Source of the DNA: an uncultured Pelagibacteraceae bacterium
GTDB taxonomy: Bacteria; Pseudomonadota; Alphaproteobacteria; Pelagibacterales; Pelagibacteraceae
Length of the DNA: 64,000 nucleotides
Direction: 5' to 3'
Assembly: GCA_902518155.1 (NCBI GenBank)
Contig: CABYFA010000006.1
Coordinates: forward strand, 1 to 64,000
A program made the translations under genes and the position numbers. The notes under the pieces are model-generated. The model was not told the origin of the DNA. It ran no database searches and saw nothing but the letters and a program-made list of their open reading frames with translations. Positions 44,941 through 52,703 of this stretch are shown here, piece after piece; the stretch's first letter is position 1; each line of letters begins with the position of its first letter.

Positions 44941-45663
44941 ATGATTAATAAAGAAAATTTCAAACTTTCGATAATTATTCCGTGTTATAACGAAAAAAAT
45001 ACCATTGAGATTATCTTAAAAAAAATAATTCAAAACTTAAATAAATATAAATTTTTAAATTATGAGATATTAATAGTTGATGATTGCTCTACTGATGGAA
45101 CAATTCAAATTTTAAAACAATTAGATAATGATAATAAAATATTTATTCATTTTCATAATAAAAATTTAGGCAAAGGTGCAGCTATTCGTACAGCACTTAA
45201 GCATCTAACTGGAGAAGTTGTTATAATTCAAGATGCAGATTTAGAATATGATCCTTCAGATTATTACAAATTACTAGACCCTTTTTTTGAGGCAAATGCT
45301 GATGTTGTATATGGTTCAAGATTTTTGGGTGGAGGTAAATACTCTCGTGTTCATTTTTTTTGGCATTATTTAGCTAATAAAATTTTAACTTTTATTTGTA
45401 ATCTTTTTACTAATTTGAATTTAACTGATATGGAGACTGGATATAAAGTCTTCAAATCTTCAGCTTTAAAAAGTATATCACTTAAGGAAGAAACTTTTTC
45501 ATTTGAACCTGAAGTGACAATTAAATTGTCAAAAAAAAAATTTAAGTTCTTTGAAGTTCCAATTACTTATAATGGTAGATCATATGATGAAGGAAAAAAA
45601 ATTGGATTGAAAGACGCATTTATTGCACTAAAAACGATAATTTTATATTCTTTAATAGGTTAG
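44941..45663 (+). CDS. Family 2 glycosyltransferase, dolichol/polyprenyl-phosphate mannose synthase-like
   Basis: About 240 residues from ATG 44941; a TTG six bases upstream overlaps the previous stop. SIIIPCYNEKNTIEIIL, ILIVDDCSTDGT, VIIQDADLEYDP (catalytic D-x-D) and VYGSRF are the GT2 motifs of polyprenyl-phosphate hexose synthases. No C-terminal membrane helix is seen. It may load a sugar on undecaprenyl phosphate for the GT-C-like protein upstream. It is the last gene of the island; its stop lies 52 bases before 5S rRNA. Confidence 0.85.
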   Translation: MINKENFKLSIIIPCYNEKNTIEIILKKIIQNLNKYKFLNYEILIVDDCSTDGTIQILKQLDNDNKIFIHFHNKNLGKGAAIRTALKHLTGEVVIIQDADLEYDPSDYYKLLDPFFEANADVVYGSRFLGGGKYSRVHFFWHYLANKILTFICNLFTNLNLTDMETGYKVFKSSALKSISLKEETFSFEPEVTIKLSKKKFKFFEVPITYNGRSYDEGKKIGLKDAFIALKTIILYSLIG

Positions 45664-45681
45664 ATATCTGTTAATTTATCT

Positions 45682-45709
45682 TTGACTAAAATGTTTCTTT
45701 AGGTATAAA
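45682..45709 (+). promoter_or_regulatory. Sigma-70 promoter for the detached 5S rRNA
   Basis: TTGACT at 45682-45687 (5 of 6 matches to TTGACA) and TATAAA at 45704-45709 (5 of 6 to TATAAT) are separated by 16 bases. Transcription about 7 bases after the -10 box would begin at 45715-45716, the mature 5' end of 5S. This is one of the best promoter matches noticed in the window and explains how 5S is expressed away from 16S-23S. Confidence 0.8.
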
Positions 45710-45715
45710 TAGCCC

Positions 45716-45831
45716 GCCTGGTGATTATAGCGAAGAGGTAATACCCGATCCCATTCCGAACTCGGAAGTCAAGCTTTTCAGCGCCGATGGTACTTTGTCT
45801 TAAGACATGGAAGAGTAGGACTTTGCCAGGC
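45716..45831 (+). rRNA. rrf: 5S ribosomal RNA
   Basis: About 116 bases. Terminal helix GCCTGG pairs with CCAGGC at the 3' end, and the conserved internal segment CCCGATCCCATTCCGAACTC is present. The gene is separated from 16S-23S by the polysaccharide island, as known for SAR11. It has its own promoter immediately upstream and rpmJ only 14 bases downstream. Confidence 0.95.
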
Positions 45832-45845
45832 TAAACTCTTAAATT

Positions 45846-45971
45846 ATGAAAATAAAAAGTTCATTAAAGTCTATCAAGAAAAGAGATCTTAATTCAAAAC
45901 TCGTACGAAGGAGAGGTAGAGTTTACATTATTAACAAAACCAATCCAAAATTTAAAGCAAGACAAAAATAA
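45846..45971 (+). CDS. rpmJ: Ribosomal protein bL36, zinc-free form
   Basis: 41 residues, [20 protein letters not shown] at the start, then [21 protein letters not shown]. It has no cysteines, so it is the long C-minus version of bL36 rather than the zinc-binding 37-residue form. It binds 23S rRNA in the large subunit. It begins 14 bases after the 5S end with no clear Shine-Dalgarno site and no terminator between, so it likely shares the 5S transcript. Confidence 0.92.
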   Translation: MKIKSSLKSIKKRDLNSKLVRRRGRVYIINKTNPKFKARQK

Positions 45972-45976
45972 TTTTT

Positions 45977-46087
45977 ATGGATAATGAAAACCATAAAAAA
46001 ACCTGGAATAATTTTACCAAATTTGTGTTGTGGGGAACTGTCGCGGTAGTGTTAGTATTGGTGTTAATGGCGTTATTCTTACTGTAA
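45977..46087 (+). CDS. Small membrane protein, aa3-type cytochrome c oxidase subunit IV-like
   Basis: 36 residues: a hydrophilic N-terminus (MDNENHKKTWNNFTKFVLWG) followed by a single transmembrane helix to the C-terminus. Size, topology and the W-x-x-F-x-K segment before the helix match the bacterial aa3 oxidase subunit IV family, which in alphaproteobacteria often lies beside pntA. It lies 5 bases after rpmJ and 9 before pntA. Confidence 0.7.
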   Translation: MDNENHKKTWNNFTKFVLWGTVAVVLVLVLMALFLL

Positions 46088-46096
46088 GGTTTTTTA

Positions 46097-47185
46097 ATGA
46101 AAATTGGATCAGTTTCAGAAAATCAAAAAATAGAAAAAAGAATTTCCATCACTCCTGAAATTGCAAAAAAATATATTTCGATAGGATTTGAAGTTCATTT
46201 GTCAAAAAATTACGGAGTTCACTTAGGAATTTCTGATGAAGAATTTAAAAATTTAGGTGTCAAATTTTCTGATAATGAAAATGAAGTTATAAATAATTCA
46301 AATATAATCGTCCAATTAGGATTATTGTCTGAGGACAAATGCTCGTTAATCAAAGAGGACAAAACTCTTATAGGTGTATTAAACCCTTTTGATAATAAAG
46401 AAAAATTAGACAAACTAAAACAAAATAAAATAAATCTCTTTTCATTAGAATTATTACCAAGGATAACCAGAGCTCAATCAATGGATATTTTATCTTCTCA
46501 AGCTAACTTAGCTGGATACAAAGCGGTAATAGAGTCATTTGCTTGTTTTGAAAAAGCTATACCTATGATGATGACAGCTGCAGGGACTGTTCCTGCTGCA
46601 AAGATATTAGTTGTAGGCGCAGGTGTTGCTGGATTACAAGCAATTGCTACAGCAAAAAGAATGGGCGGTATAGTTTTTGCAACAGATGTCAGGATGGCGT
46701 CAAAGGAACAGGTTGAAAGTTTAGGTGGAAAATTTTTGACAGTTGAGGGTGCCGAAAATTTAGAAACTGAGGGTGGCTATGCGAAAGAGGCCTCTGATGA
46801 CTTTAAAAAAAAACAAGAAGATTTACTTTCTGAAACTTTAAAAAAAATTGATATTGTTATTTGCACCGCATTGATACCTGGAAAAAAAGCACCTGTGATT
46901 ATTAAAGAGGATATGATTAATAATATGCAAACTGGTTCCGTTATCTATGATTTAGCTGCTGTACAGGGTGGCAACACTGCATTTACTAAAGCAGATGAAA
47001 TTACTGAAAAAAATGGGGTTAAAATTATCGGTGAAACTAATATCTTAAATAAACTACCAGTGTCTGCTTCTAGCTTATACGCAAAAAATATGTTTAATTT
47101 CGTTGAAAATTTATTTGATAAAGAAAATAAAAAATTAAATATTAATTTAGAGGATGAAATAATAGAAAAAACACTAATTAAATAA
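46097..47185 (+). CDS. pntA: NAD(P) transhydrogenase subunit alpha, part 1 (NAD-binding domain)
   Basis: 362 residues, the soluble domain I of the proton-translocating transhydrogenase. KIGSVSENQKIEKRISITPE is the N-terminal start of the alanine dehydrogenase/PNT family; VPAAKILVVGAGVAGLQAIA is the NAD site, with FATDVR after it, and LDI-like DIVICTALIPGKKAP further on. In alphaproteobacteria the alpha subunit is split into separate polypeptides, as here. It drives NADPH formation with the proton-motive force. Confidence 0.95.
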   Translation: MKIGSVSENQKIEKRISITPEIAKKYISIGFEVHLSKNYGVHLGISDEEFKNLGVKFSDNENEVINNSNIIVQLGLLSEDKCSLIKEDKTLIGVLNPFDNKEKLDKLKQNKINLFSLELLPRITRAQSMDILSSQANLAGYKAVIESFACFEKAIPMMMTAAGTVPAAKILVVGAGVAGLQAIATAKRMGGIVFATDVRMASKEQVESLGGKFLTVEGAENLETEGGYAKEASDDFKKKQEDLLSETLKKIDIVICTALIPGKKAPVIIKEDMINNMQTGSVIYDLAAVQGGNTAFTKADEITEKNGVKIIGETNILNKLPVSASSLYAKNMFNFVENLFDKENKKLNINLEDEIIEKTLIK

Positions 47186-47188
47186 AAT

Positions 47189-47500
47189 ATGGAAATTGAT
47201 CCTTTAATATTCAGACTAAGTATATTTATTCTCTCAATATTTGTAGGGTATTATGTTGTTTGGAGCGTTACTCCATCTTTACATACTCCTTTAATGTCTG
47301 TGACTAACGCAATTTCATCTGTAATTATTGTTGGGGCGATAATTGCAGGATTATCTGGCAATTCAGATAGCGTGTTTAATACTTCCAGCATTTTTGGTTT
47401 TTTAGCAATTGCATTGGCGGCAATTAATATTTTTGGTGGTTTTTTAGTAACTCAAAGAATGCTCGCAATGTATAAAAAAAAGAAAAAGGAAAAAAAATGA
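47189..47500 (+). CDS. NAD(P) transhydrogenase subunit alpha, part 2 (membrane domain)
   Basis: 103 residues with three to four membrane helices and the segment HTPLMSVTNAISSVIIVGAI typical of the alpha C-terminal membrane domain. It is encoded separately, 3 bases after part 1 and overlapping pntB by 4 bases. It contributes to the proton channel with the beta subunit. Confidence 0.93.
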   Translation: MEIDPLIFRLSIFILSIFVGYYVVWSVTPSLHTPLMSVTNAISSVIIVGAIIAGLSGNSDSVFNTSSIFGFLAIALAAINIFGGFLVTQRMLAMYKKKKKEKK

Positions 47501-48894
47501 TATCGGCTAATTTATCAGCAATATTTTACTTAGTTTCTGGAGTGCTTTTTATTTTAGCTTTAAGAGGCTTATCGTCTCCTGAAACATCAAGACAAGGTAA
47601 CTTTTTTGGTATTCTTGGAATGATAATAGCTGTAACTGTAACTTTTTTATCGACTGGTAATTTTTCAAGTGGATTTGTCTATGTTCTAATATTCATTTTA
47701 GTTGGAGGTTCAATTGGTGCTTTTATTGCTTACAGAATACCAATGACTGCAATGCCAGAATTAGTTGCAGGATTTCATAGTTTAGTTGGTCTTGCAGCAG
47801 TTTTTGTTGCAATTTCTGCCTTTTTAAATCCTGAGGCATTTAATCTTGGAAAACCAGGAAGCATAAAGCTTGGTAGTTTAATTGAGATGTCGATTGGAGC
47901 TGCGGTTGGAGCTATCACATTTTCAGGTTCAGTAATTGCATTTTTAAAATTACAAGGAATTATGTCAGGTTCACCGATCACATTTAAAGGTCAACACCCT
48001 TTAAATGCCATAATATTAATTTCAATAATTATTCTAATTTATTTACTGTGTTCAACACAATCATCAAATTTATTTTGGATATTATTAGCAGTCTCATTTT
48101 TAATTGGTTTTCTTTTAATAATCCCAATTGGCGGAGCAGATATGCCGGTTGTGATTTCTATGCTTAACTCGTACTCTGGTTGGGCAGCTGCAGGTATAGG
48201 TTTTACTTTAGAAAATACAGCATTAATAATTACAGGTGCGCTTGTAGGATCATCTGGTGCTATATTATCTTACATAATGTGTAAAGGGATGAATCGTTCA
48301 TTCTTTAATGTAATTTTGGGTGGCTTTGGTGCAACTGATGAAAAGTCAAGTAGTTCATCTAAAGAACAGAGACCAGTTAAAAGTGGGAATGCAGATGATG
48401 CAGCCTTTTTAATGAAAAATGCTTCCTCAGTAATAATTGTTCCTGGTTATGGAATGGCTGTAGCTCAAGCTCAACATGCTTTAAGAGAAATGGTTGATAC
48501 TTTAAAAAAAAATGACATCAAGGTATCTTATGCAATTCATCCTGTTGCAGGTAGAATGCCAGGTCATATGAACGTACTATTAGCAGAGGCAAATGTACCT
48601 TATGATGAGGTTTTTGAATTAGAAGAAATTAATAATGATTTTGCAAATGCAGATGTCGCTTTTGTAATTGGTGCTAATGATGTAACAAATCCTGTTGCGA
48701 AAACTGATCCACAAAGTCCGATATATGGAATGCCAGTGCTAGATGTTGAAAAATGTAAATCTGTTCTATTTGTTAAAAGAAGTCTTTCACCTGGATATGC
48801 GGGTATTGATAATGATCTTTTTTATAAAGAAAATACACTTATGTTATTTGCTGATGCAAAAAAAATGACAGAGGATATTACAAAAAATTTATAG
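47497..48894 (+). CDS. pntB: NAD(P) transhydrogenase subunit beta
   Basis: 465 residues. The N-terminal two thirds is polytopic membrane domain II (PMTAMPELVAGFHSLVGLAA holds the proton-channel His) and the C-terminal third is the NADP-binding domain III (IIVPGYGMAVAQAQHALREM, AIHPVAGRMPGHMNVLLAEA, DVAFVIGANDVTNPVA). It overlaps part 2 of alpha by 4 bases and is followed after 4 bases by a transaldolase-family gene. Confidence 0.96.
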   Translation: MISANLSAIFYLVSGVLFILALRGLSSPETSRQGNFFGILGMIIAVTVTFLSTGNFSSGFVYVLIFILVGGSIGAFIAYRIPMTAMPELVAGFHSLVGLAAVFVAISAFLNPEAFNLGKPGSIKLGSLIEMSIGAAVGAITFSGSVIAFLKLQGIMSGSPITFKGQHPLNAIILISIIILIYLLCSTQSSNLFWILLAVSFLIGFLLIIPIGGADMPVVISMLNSYSGWAAAGIGFTLENTALIITGALVGSSGAILSYIMCKGMNRSFFNVILGGFGATDEKSSSSSKEQRPVKSGNADDAAFLMKNASSVIIVPGYGMAVAQAQHALREMVDTLKKNDIKVSYAIHPVAGRMPGHMNVLLAEANVPYDEVFELEEINNDFANADVAFVIGANDVTNPVAKTDPQSPIYGMPVLDVEKCKSVLFVKRSLSPGYAGIDNDLFYKENTLMLFADAKKMTEDITKNL

Positions 48895-48898
48895 ATAA

Positions 48899-49597
48899 AT
48901 GAGTATAAAAGTTTTTTGTGATATAGCTGATATAAAGAATATTAAAAAATTTAACAACAATAATTTTGTGAAAGGATTTACAACAAATCCTAGTTTAATG
49001 CGTAAAGCAGGGGCAAAGAATTATAGATCTTATTCAAAACAAATACTTAAAATTTGTAATAAAAAACCAATTTCTTTTGAAGTTTTTGCTGACAATCCTA
49101 AATTAATGATTGATCAAGGAGTCAAGATTAATAGATGGGGTAAAAATGTTTATGTGAAGGTTCCTGTAATTAACTCAAAAAAAAAATTTACAGGTAAAGT
49201 TATAAGTGAATTAAATAGTAGAAATATAAAACTTAATATTACCGCTGTTTATACTGCTAAACAAACAGCTAAAATTTTAAAGGTCATAAATAAAAAAACA
49301 AAAGTAATTATCTCTATTTTTGCTGGTAGGGCAGCGGATACAGGTAAAGACCCTGTGCCCGAATTTATTAAAAGCATAAGAATTGCAAAAAGTTTTAAAA
49401 ATGTTGAAATTTTATGGGCAAGTGTCAGGGAACCATATAACTATACTCAAGCAAAGCAATTAGGTTGTCATATTATAACTATACCACCATCGATTATTGA
49501 AAAAATACAAAAATTTGGAAAATCTTTTGACCAACTTACTCAAGAAACAGTCAGGAATTTTTTAATTGATAGCAGAAAGTCTAAATTTAATCTTTAG
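48899..49597 (+). CDS. Transaldolase / fructose-6-phosphate aldolase family
   Basis: 232 residues, short-form transaldolase (TalC/FSA-type). FCDIADIKNIKKF and FTTNPSLMRKAG are the N-terminal barrel motifs; the Schiff-base lysine is in VYVKVPVI; ISIFAGRAADTGKDPVPEF and LWASVREPYN are further family motifs. It moves dihydroxyacetone units in the pentose phosphate pathway. It complements tkt encoded 8 kb away on the other strand. It converges on tRNA-Met with 6 bases between. Confidence 0.88.
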   Translation: MSIKVFCDIADIKNIKKFNNNNFVKGFTTNPSLMRKAGAKNYRSYSKQILKICNKKPISFEVFADNPKLMIDQGVKINRWGKNVYVKVPVINSKKKFTGKVISELNSRNIKLNITAVYTAKQTAKILKVINKKTKVIISIFAGRAADTGKDPVPEFIKSIRIAKSFKNVEILWASVREPYNYTQAKQLGCHIITIPPSIIEKIQKFGKSFDQLTQETVRNFLIDSRKSKFNL

Positions 49598-49603
49598 GAT
49601 ATT

Positions 49604-49680
<77 letters not shown>

Positions 49681-49686
49681 ATATAC

Positions 49687-49893
49687 TTAAATTCTATTTT
49701 TTAATTTGTTAAGTTTTTTAACTCTCTTAATATTTTCTTGAAGTATTCTTTTTTTTTTCTCAGATGGTTTTTCATAAGTATTTTTTAACTTTATAACCTT
49801 AAAAAAACCATCTCTCTGAAGTTTTCTTTTTAAAACTCTAAGAGCCTGTTCTACATTGTTATCTTTAACTTCTATTTTAATAAATACCTCCAA
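49687..49893 (-). CDS. rpsU: Ribosomal protein bS21
   Basis: Up to 68 residues. KDNNVEQALRVLKRKLQRDG is the conserved bS21 core, followed by the Arg/Lys-rich C-terminus. The span given starts at TTG 49893. However a strong GGAGG lies at 49891-49887, inside that start, with an ATT codon five bases further on (49881-49879), giving IKIEVKDNNV, which fits the usual bS21 N-terminus better. bS21 helps mRNA binding by the 30S subunit. The initiator tRNA follows closely. Confidence 0.92.
   Translation of the reverse strand: MEVFIKIEVKDNNVEQALRVLKRKLQRDGFFKVIKLKNTYEKPSEKKKRILQENIKRVKKLNKLKNRI
49887..49891 (-). promoter_or_regulatory. Shine-Dalgarno site inside the called rpsU start
   Basis: GGAGG on the minus strand, five bases before ATT 49881. 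It is a full anti-16S match in a genome region where most genes show weak sites, and it argues that rpsU translation starts at ATT 49881 (or ATA 49875) rather than at the TTG that overlaps the site. Confidence 0.55.
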
Positions 49894-49955
49894 AAAAAAT
49901 GTGTAGTTAACATTTTTATATTTTTATGTCTATCTAATTTATTCACAATAAAGTA

Positions 49956-50525
49956 TTATATTGATTGGTTTTGTCTCTCTTTTTGTTTTTTTTCTCTTTT
50001 AATTCGTCTTTCAGCTTTTTCTAATGCTTGAACTAAATCTTTTTGAGTAAATAAATTTAAAGCAACGGGGTCTTTTGGGTTTAAATTATTATAATTCCAA
50101 TAACTTTTATTTCTTATTGAAGTTACAGAATTTTTAGTAACACCAACGAGTTTTGCAATTTGTGAATCTTTTAAAATATTGTGATTTTTTATCAGCCATA
50201 ATGCTGAGTCTGGTTTGTCTTGCCTTTTTGAAAGAGGAACATATTTTTTAATTTTTTTCTCTGAATTTGATATTTCAATGTCAGTATTCTTTATTTCCAA
50301 AGGTCTTGATTGATCTTTTGAAGATAATTCAATTTCCTCTCTTGAGAGTTGTCCTGAGATTATTGGATTATAAGCTTTAATTCCTTTCGCGACCTCACCA
50401 TCAGCTATCCCTTGCACCTCTACTTCATGTAATTTACAAAAATCAGCTATCTGTTTGAAAGTGAGTGTTGTATTTTCTACCAGCCATACAGCTGTTGCCA
50501 TAGGCATTAAGGGAGCGTTTGTCAT
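49956..50525 (-). CDS. trcR: DUF1013 cell-cycle regulator TrcR-like
   Basis: 189 residues. The N-terminal [20 protein letters not shown] and the second half DSALWLIKNHNILKDSQIAK with LVGVTKNSVTSIRNKSYWN define the alphaproteobacterial DUF1013 family, annotated TrcR, a predicted helix-turn-helix transcription factor. Two related repeats (each xxxAVWL or xxxALWL followed by an HTH) are visible. It overlaps rpmE through TAATG. A role in cell-cycle transcription is known only for relatives. Confidence 0.88.
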   Translation of the reverse strand: MTNAPLMPMATAVWLVENTTLTFKQIADFCKLHEVEVQGIADGEVAKGIKAYNPIISGQLSREEIELSSKDQSRPLEIKNTDIEISNSEKKIKKYVPLSKRQDKPDSALWLIKNHNILKDSQIAKLVGVTKNSVTSIRNKSYWNYNNLNPKDPVALNLFTQKDLVQALEKAERRIKREKKQKERQNQSI

Positions 50526-50755
50526 TAGCTTTTATTTTCTGATCTAAAATTTTGGAATTTTTTATTGAATTTACTTATTCGACCTTTATCTAATAATTTC
50601 TGCTTTCCACCCGTCCAAGCAGAATGTGATTTTGGATCAATTTCTAGTTTAAGAATATCACCCTCGGCGCCCCAAGTAGATCTTGTCTCAAATTGAGACC
50701 CATCTGTCATTTCAACTTTTATAGTGTGGTAGTTCGGATGTATTTTTTTTTTCAT
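50525..50755 (-). CDS. rpmE: Ribosomal protein bL31
   Basis: About 76 residues. [20 protein letters not shown] and the region [20 protein letters not shown] followed by [18 protein letters not shown] mark bL31. No CxxC zinc motif is present. I chose the ATG at 50755 over the GTG one codon upstream. The stop shares a base with the trcR start. Confidence 0.93.
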   Translation of the reverse strand: MKKKIHPNYHTIKVEMTDGSQFETRSTWGAEGDILKLEIDPKSHSAWTGGKQKLLDKGRISKFNKKFQNFRSENKS

Positions 50756-50790
50756 CACGAGACTTATAACAAAAGAAATTTTTAAAACAA

Positions 50791-51528
50791 TTAAAAGTTG
50801 CCCAGTTTTTCTTTAAATTTAGCGTTAATTTCTGCTGATGAAGCCAAAACTTTTATATTTTTAATATTATTTAGATCAATATCATTAATCATTCCACCAG
50901 CTTCTTTTATTAAAATGATACCTGCTGCTATGTCCCATAAATTTAGGTTACTTTGTGCGTATCCATCTAGTCTTCCAGATGCTACGTATGCAATATCAAG
51001 TGCAGCACATCCGGATCTTCTATAAGTAAAGCTTGGCTCATTCTTTAATTTTCCAACTGCAAATAAACATTCATCCAAATTATTTTTTTTTGAGACACGT
51101 ATTCGCTGATTATTAAAAAAAGCTCCATTATTCTTTTCAGCATAAAACATTTCATCTTTAATAGGATCAAAAATCAATCCACATATAATCTCATCGTCTG
51201 ATTTCAAGGCAATGGATATTGCAAAATGTGGTATTCCATGTAAAAAATTAATTGTTCCATCAATAGGATCAATTATCCATGAATTAGAAGTATCTTTATT
51301 ATTTTCAACACCATTCTCTTCACTAACTATTGAATAGTTTGGTCTTGCCTTTTTAAGTTCCTCTATTATTATTTTTTCTGCTTTAACATCAGAATTAGTT
51401 ACAAAATCTCTTGGCCCTTTTTTGGAAACTTGTAACTTCTCTAATTCACCAAAATCTCTTATCAAAATTTTAGATGCTTTTTCACATGCCTTTATCATCA
51501 CATTGAGATTTGCTGATATCGAATTCAT
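50791..51528 (-). CDS. suhB: Inositol monophosphatase family protein SuhB
   Basis: 245 residues. Metal ligands are Glu70 (SEENG), Asp87 and Asp90 in [12 protein letters not shown] and an Asp in [17 protein letters not shown]. It dephosphorylates inositol-1-phosphate or related sugar phosphates; E. coli SuhB also binds rRNA antitermination complexes. The neighbouring ribosomal-protein and efp genes make a link with ribosome synthesis possible. It begins 3 bases after efp in the transcript direction. Confidence 0.93.
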   Translation of the reverse strand: MNSISANLNVMIKACEKASKILIRDFGELEKLQVSKKGPRDFVTNSDVKAEKIIIEELKKARPNYSIVSEENGVENNKDTSNSWIIDPIDGTINFLHGIPHFAISIALKSDDEIICGLIFDPIKDEMFYAEKNNGAFFNNQRIRVSKKNNLDECLFAVGKLKNEPSFTYRRSGCAALDIAYVASGRLDGYAQSNLNLWDIAAGIILIKEAGGMINDIDLNNIKNIKVLASSAEINAKFKEKLGNF

Positions 51529-51531
51529 GAA

Positions 51532-52092
51532 TTAAATCTTCTTAATGTATTCCAAATTTCTGGTGTCTATGACAACATTATCTCCCGCCTCAATAAATGG
51601 TGGTACCTGAATATTTAATCCATTGTCTAAAACTGCAGGTTTATAAGATGATGAAACAGTTTGACCTTTTAATGCAGCATCTGTAGTTTCAATTTTACAA
51701 GTTACTTGGTTTGGTAAGTTTACAGAAATTGGGTTATCATTATAAAAACTTATTGTTACTTCAAGATTTTCAGTCAATAATTTCCCTTTTTCACCTATTA
51801 GACTTTTTTGAATTTCTATTTGTTCAAAAGTTTTTGGATTGATAAAAAAGTACTTTTCCTGGTCCTCATATGAAAATGTAAAATTAGTTTCTTCTAATGA
51901 GGCTTTTTCAATTGTTTCACTGGATCTAAATCTTTCATTAAGTTTAGTATTTTTGTTTACACTCTTCATCTCCACTTGTGCAAATGCTCCACCTTTTCCA
52001 GGTTTGACATGCTGTGTTTTCAACACCTGCCACAAATCATTTTTATATTCTAGCAACATGCCCACTCTAATTTCACCTGCATTAATTTTCAT
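51532..52092 (-). CDS. efp: Elongation factor P
   Basis: 186 residues, standard length. The N-terminal KOW-like domain has HVKPGKGGAF, with Lys33 at the position usually modified to contact the P-site tRNA. It relieves ribosome stalling at polyproline. The start overlaps the thiE stop by 4 bases. No modification enzyme (EpmA or EarP) is seen in the window. Confidence 0.95.
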   Translation of the reverse strand: MKINAGEIRVGMLLEYKNDLWQVLKTQHVKPGKGGAFAQVEMKSVNKNTKLNERFRSSETIEKASLEETNFTFSYEDQEKYFFINPKTFEQIEIQKSLIGEKGKLLTENLEVTISFYNDNPISVNLPNQVTCKIETTDAALKGQTVSSSYKPAVLDNGLNIQVPPFIEAGDNVVIDTRNLEYIKKI

Positions 52093-52703
52093 ATTAATTT
52101 TTTTATCGCGTTCTTTGGTTTGAGTTTTTTATTTTTCCAAATGTAGCCTGAAATAGCTAAAAAGTTTGCCTTATTCAACAAAAGATTTTTATAATTATTA
52201 AAGTTAATACCACCGATTACAACAATTGGGGTATTTGTAATCTTTTGAGCTTTTTTAAGTAAACTTATGGATGCTTTATATTTAACTTTTTTTGTTTTAG
52301 ATAAATTAAAAGCTCCAAAAGCTAAATAGTCAGCTTTATTTTTTATTGCAATTTTTGCGAGTTTAATTGAATTATGACATGTAATTCCAATTATTTTATC
52401 TCCAATTAATTTTCTTGCTTCTCTAATTTTCATATCACTTTGACCAAGATGGCATCCATCGGCATTTAATTTTTTTGCAAGGTATACATCATCGTTAATT
52501 ATAAATTTTACCTTAAATTTTTTACATATCTTTTGAATTTTACGTCCAATTATTAATTTTTTTTTGAAACTATTTTTTTTAAGTCGTAGTTGAAAAAAAC
52601 TTGTTTTTTTTTGTTTTAATACTTCCTTTAAATTTTTAAGAAAATTTTCTTCGATTTTAGGTGGTGATATTAGGTAAATAAATCTTTTTTTATTATATCT
52701 CAA
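52089..52703 (-). CDS. thiE: Thiamine-phosphate synthase family protein
   Basis: 204 residues, TIM barrel. FFQLRLKKNS (substrate phosphate), KFIINDDVYLAKKLNADGCH, LGQSDMKIREAR, IIGITCHNS and VVIGGINFNNYK are ThiE motifs. It joins HMP-PP and thiazole phosphate. The TTG start overlaps the end of fba by 11 bases. SAR11 is known to lack ThiC and take up HMP, so ThiE remains useful. Some core residues are divergent, so substrate specificity is not fully certain. Confidence 0.85.
   Translation of the reverse strand: MRYNKKRFIYLISPPKIEENFLKNLKEVLKQKKTSFFQLRLKKNSFKKKLIIGRKIQKICKKFKVKFIINDDVYLAKKLNADGCHLGQSDMKIREARKLIGDKIIGITCHNSIKLAKIAIKNKADYLAFGAFNLSKTKKVKYKASISLLKKAQKITNTPIVVIGGINFNNYKNLLLNKANFLAISGYIWKNKKLKPKNAIKKLI

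Larger units (their letters stand above)
1..45663. other. Surface-polysaccharide hypervariable island (HVR2-like), left end outside the window
   Basis: A continuous run of about 45 genes on the + strand for sugar-nucleotide synthesis, sugar modification and glycan assembly ends 52 bases before the 5S rRNA. The DNA is extremely A/T rich with many runs of 8-14 A, visibly more so than the core genes to its right. SAR11 genomes are known to carry hypervariable region 2, rich in cell-surface genes, between 23S and 5S rRNA; the position here fits that exactly on the right side. The 23S gene is not in the window, so the match is inferred on the left. No integrase, transposase or direct-repeat boundary was seen. 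Confidence 0.85.

Noticed and set aside
49598-49603. Bidirectional terminator between the transaldolase gene and tRNA-fMet
   Set aside because: Only six bases lie between the features and no hairpin outside the tRNA can form there.
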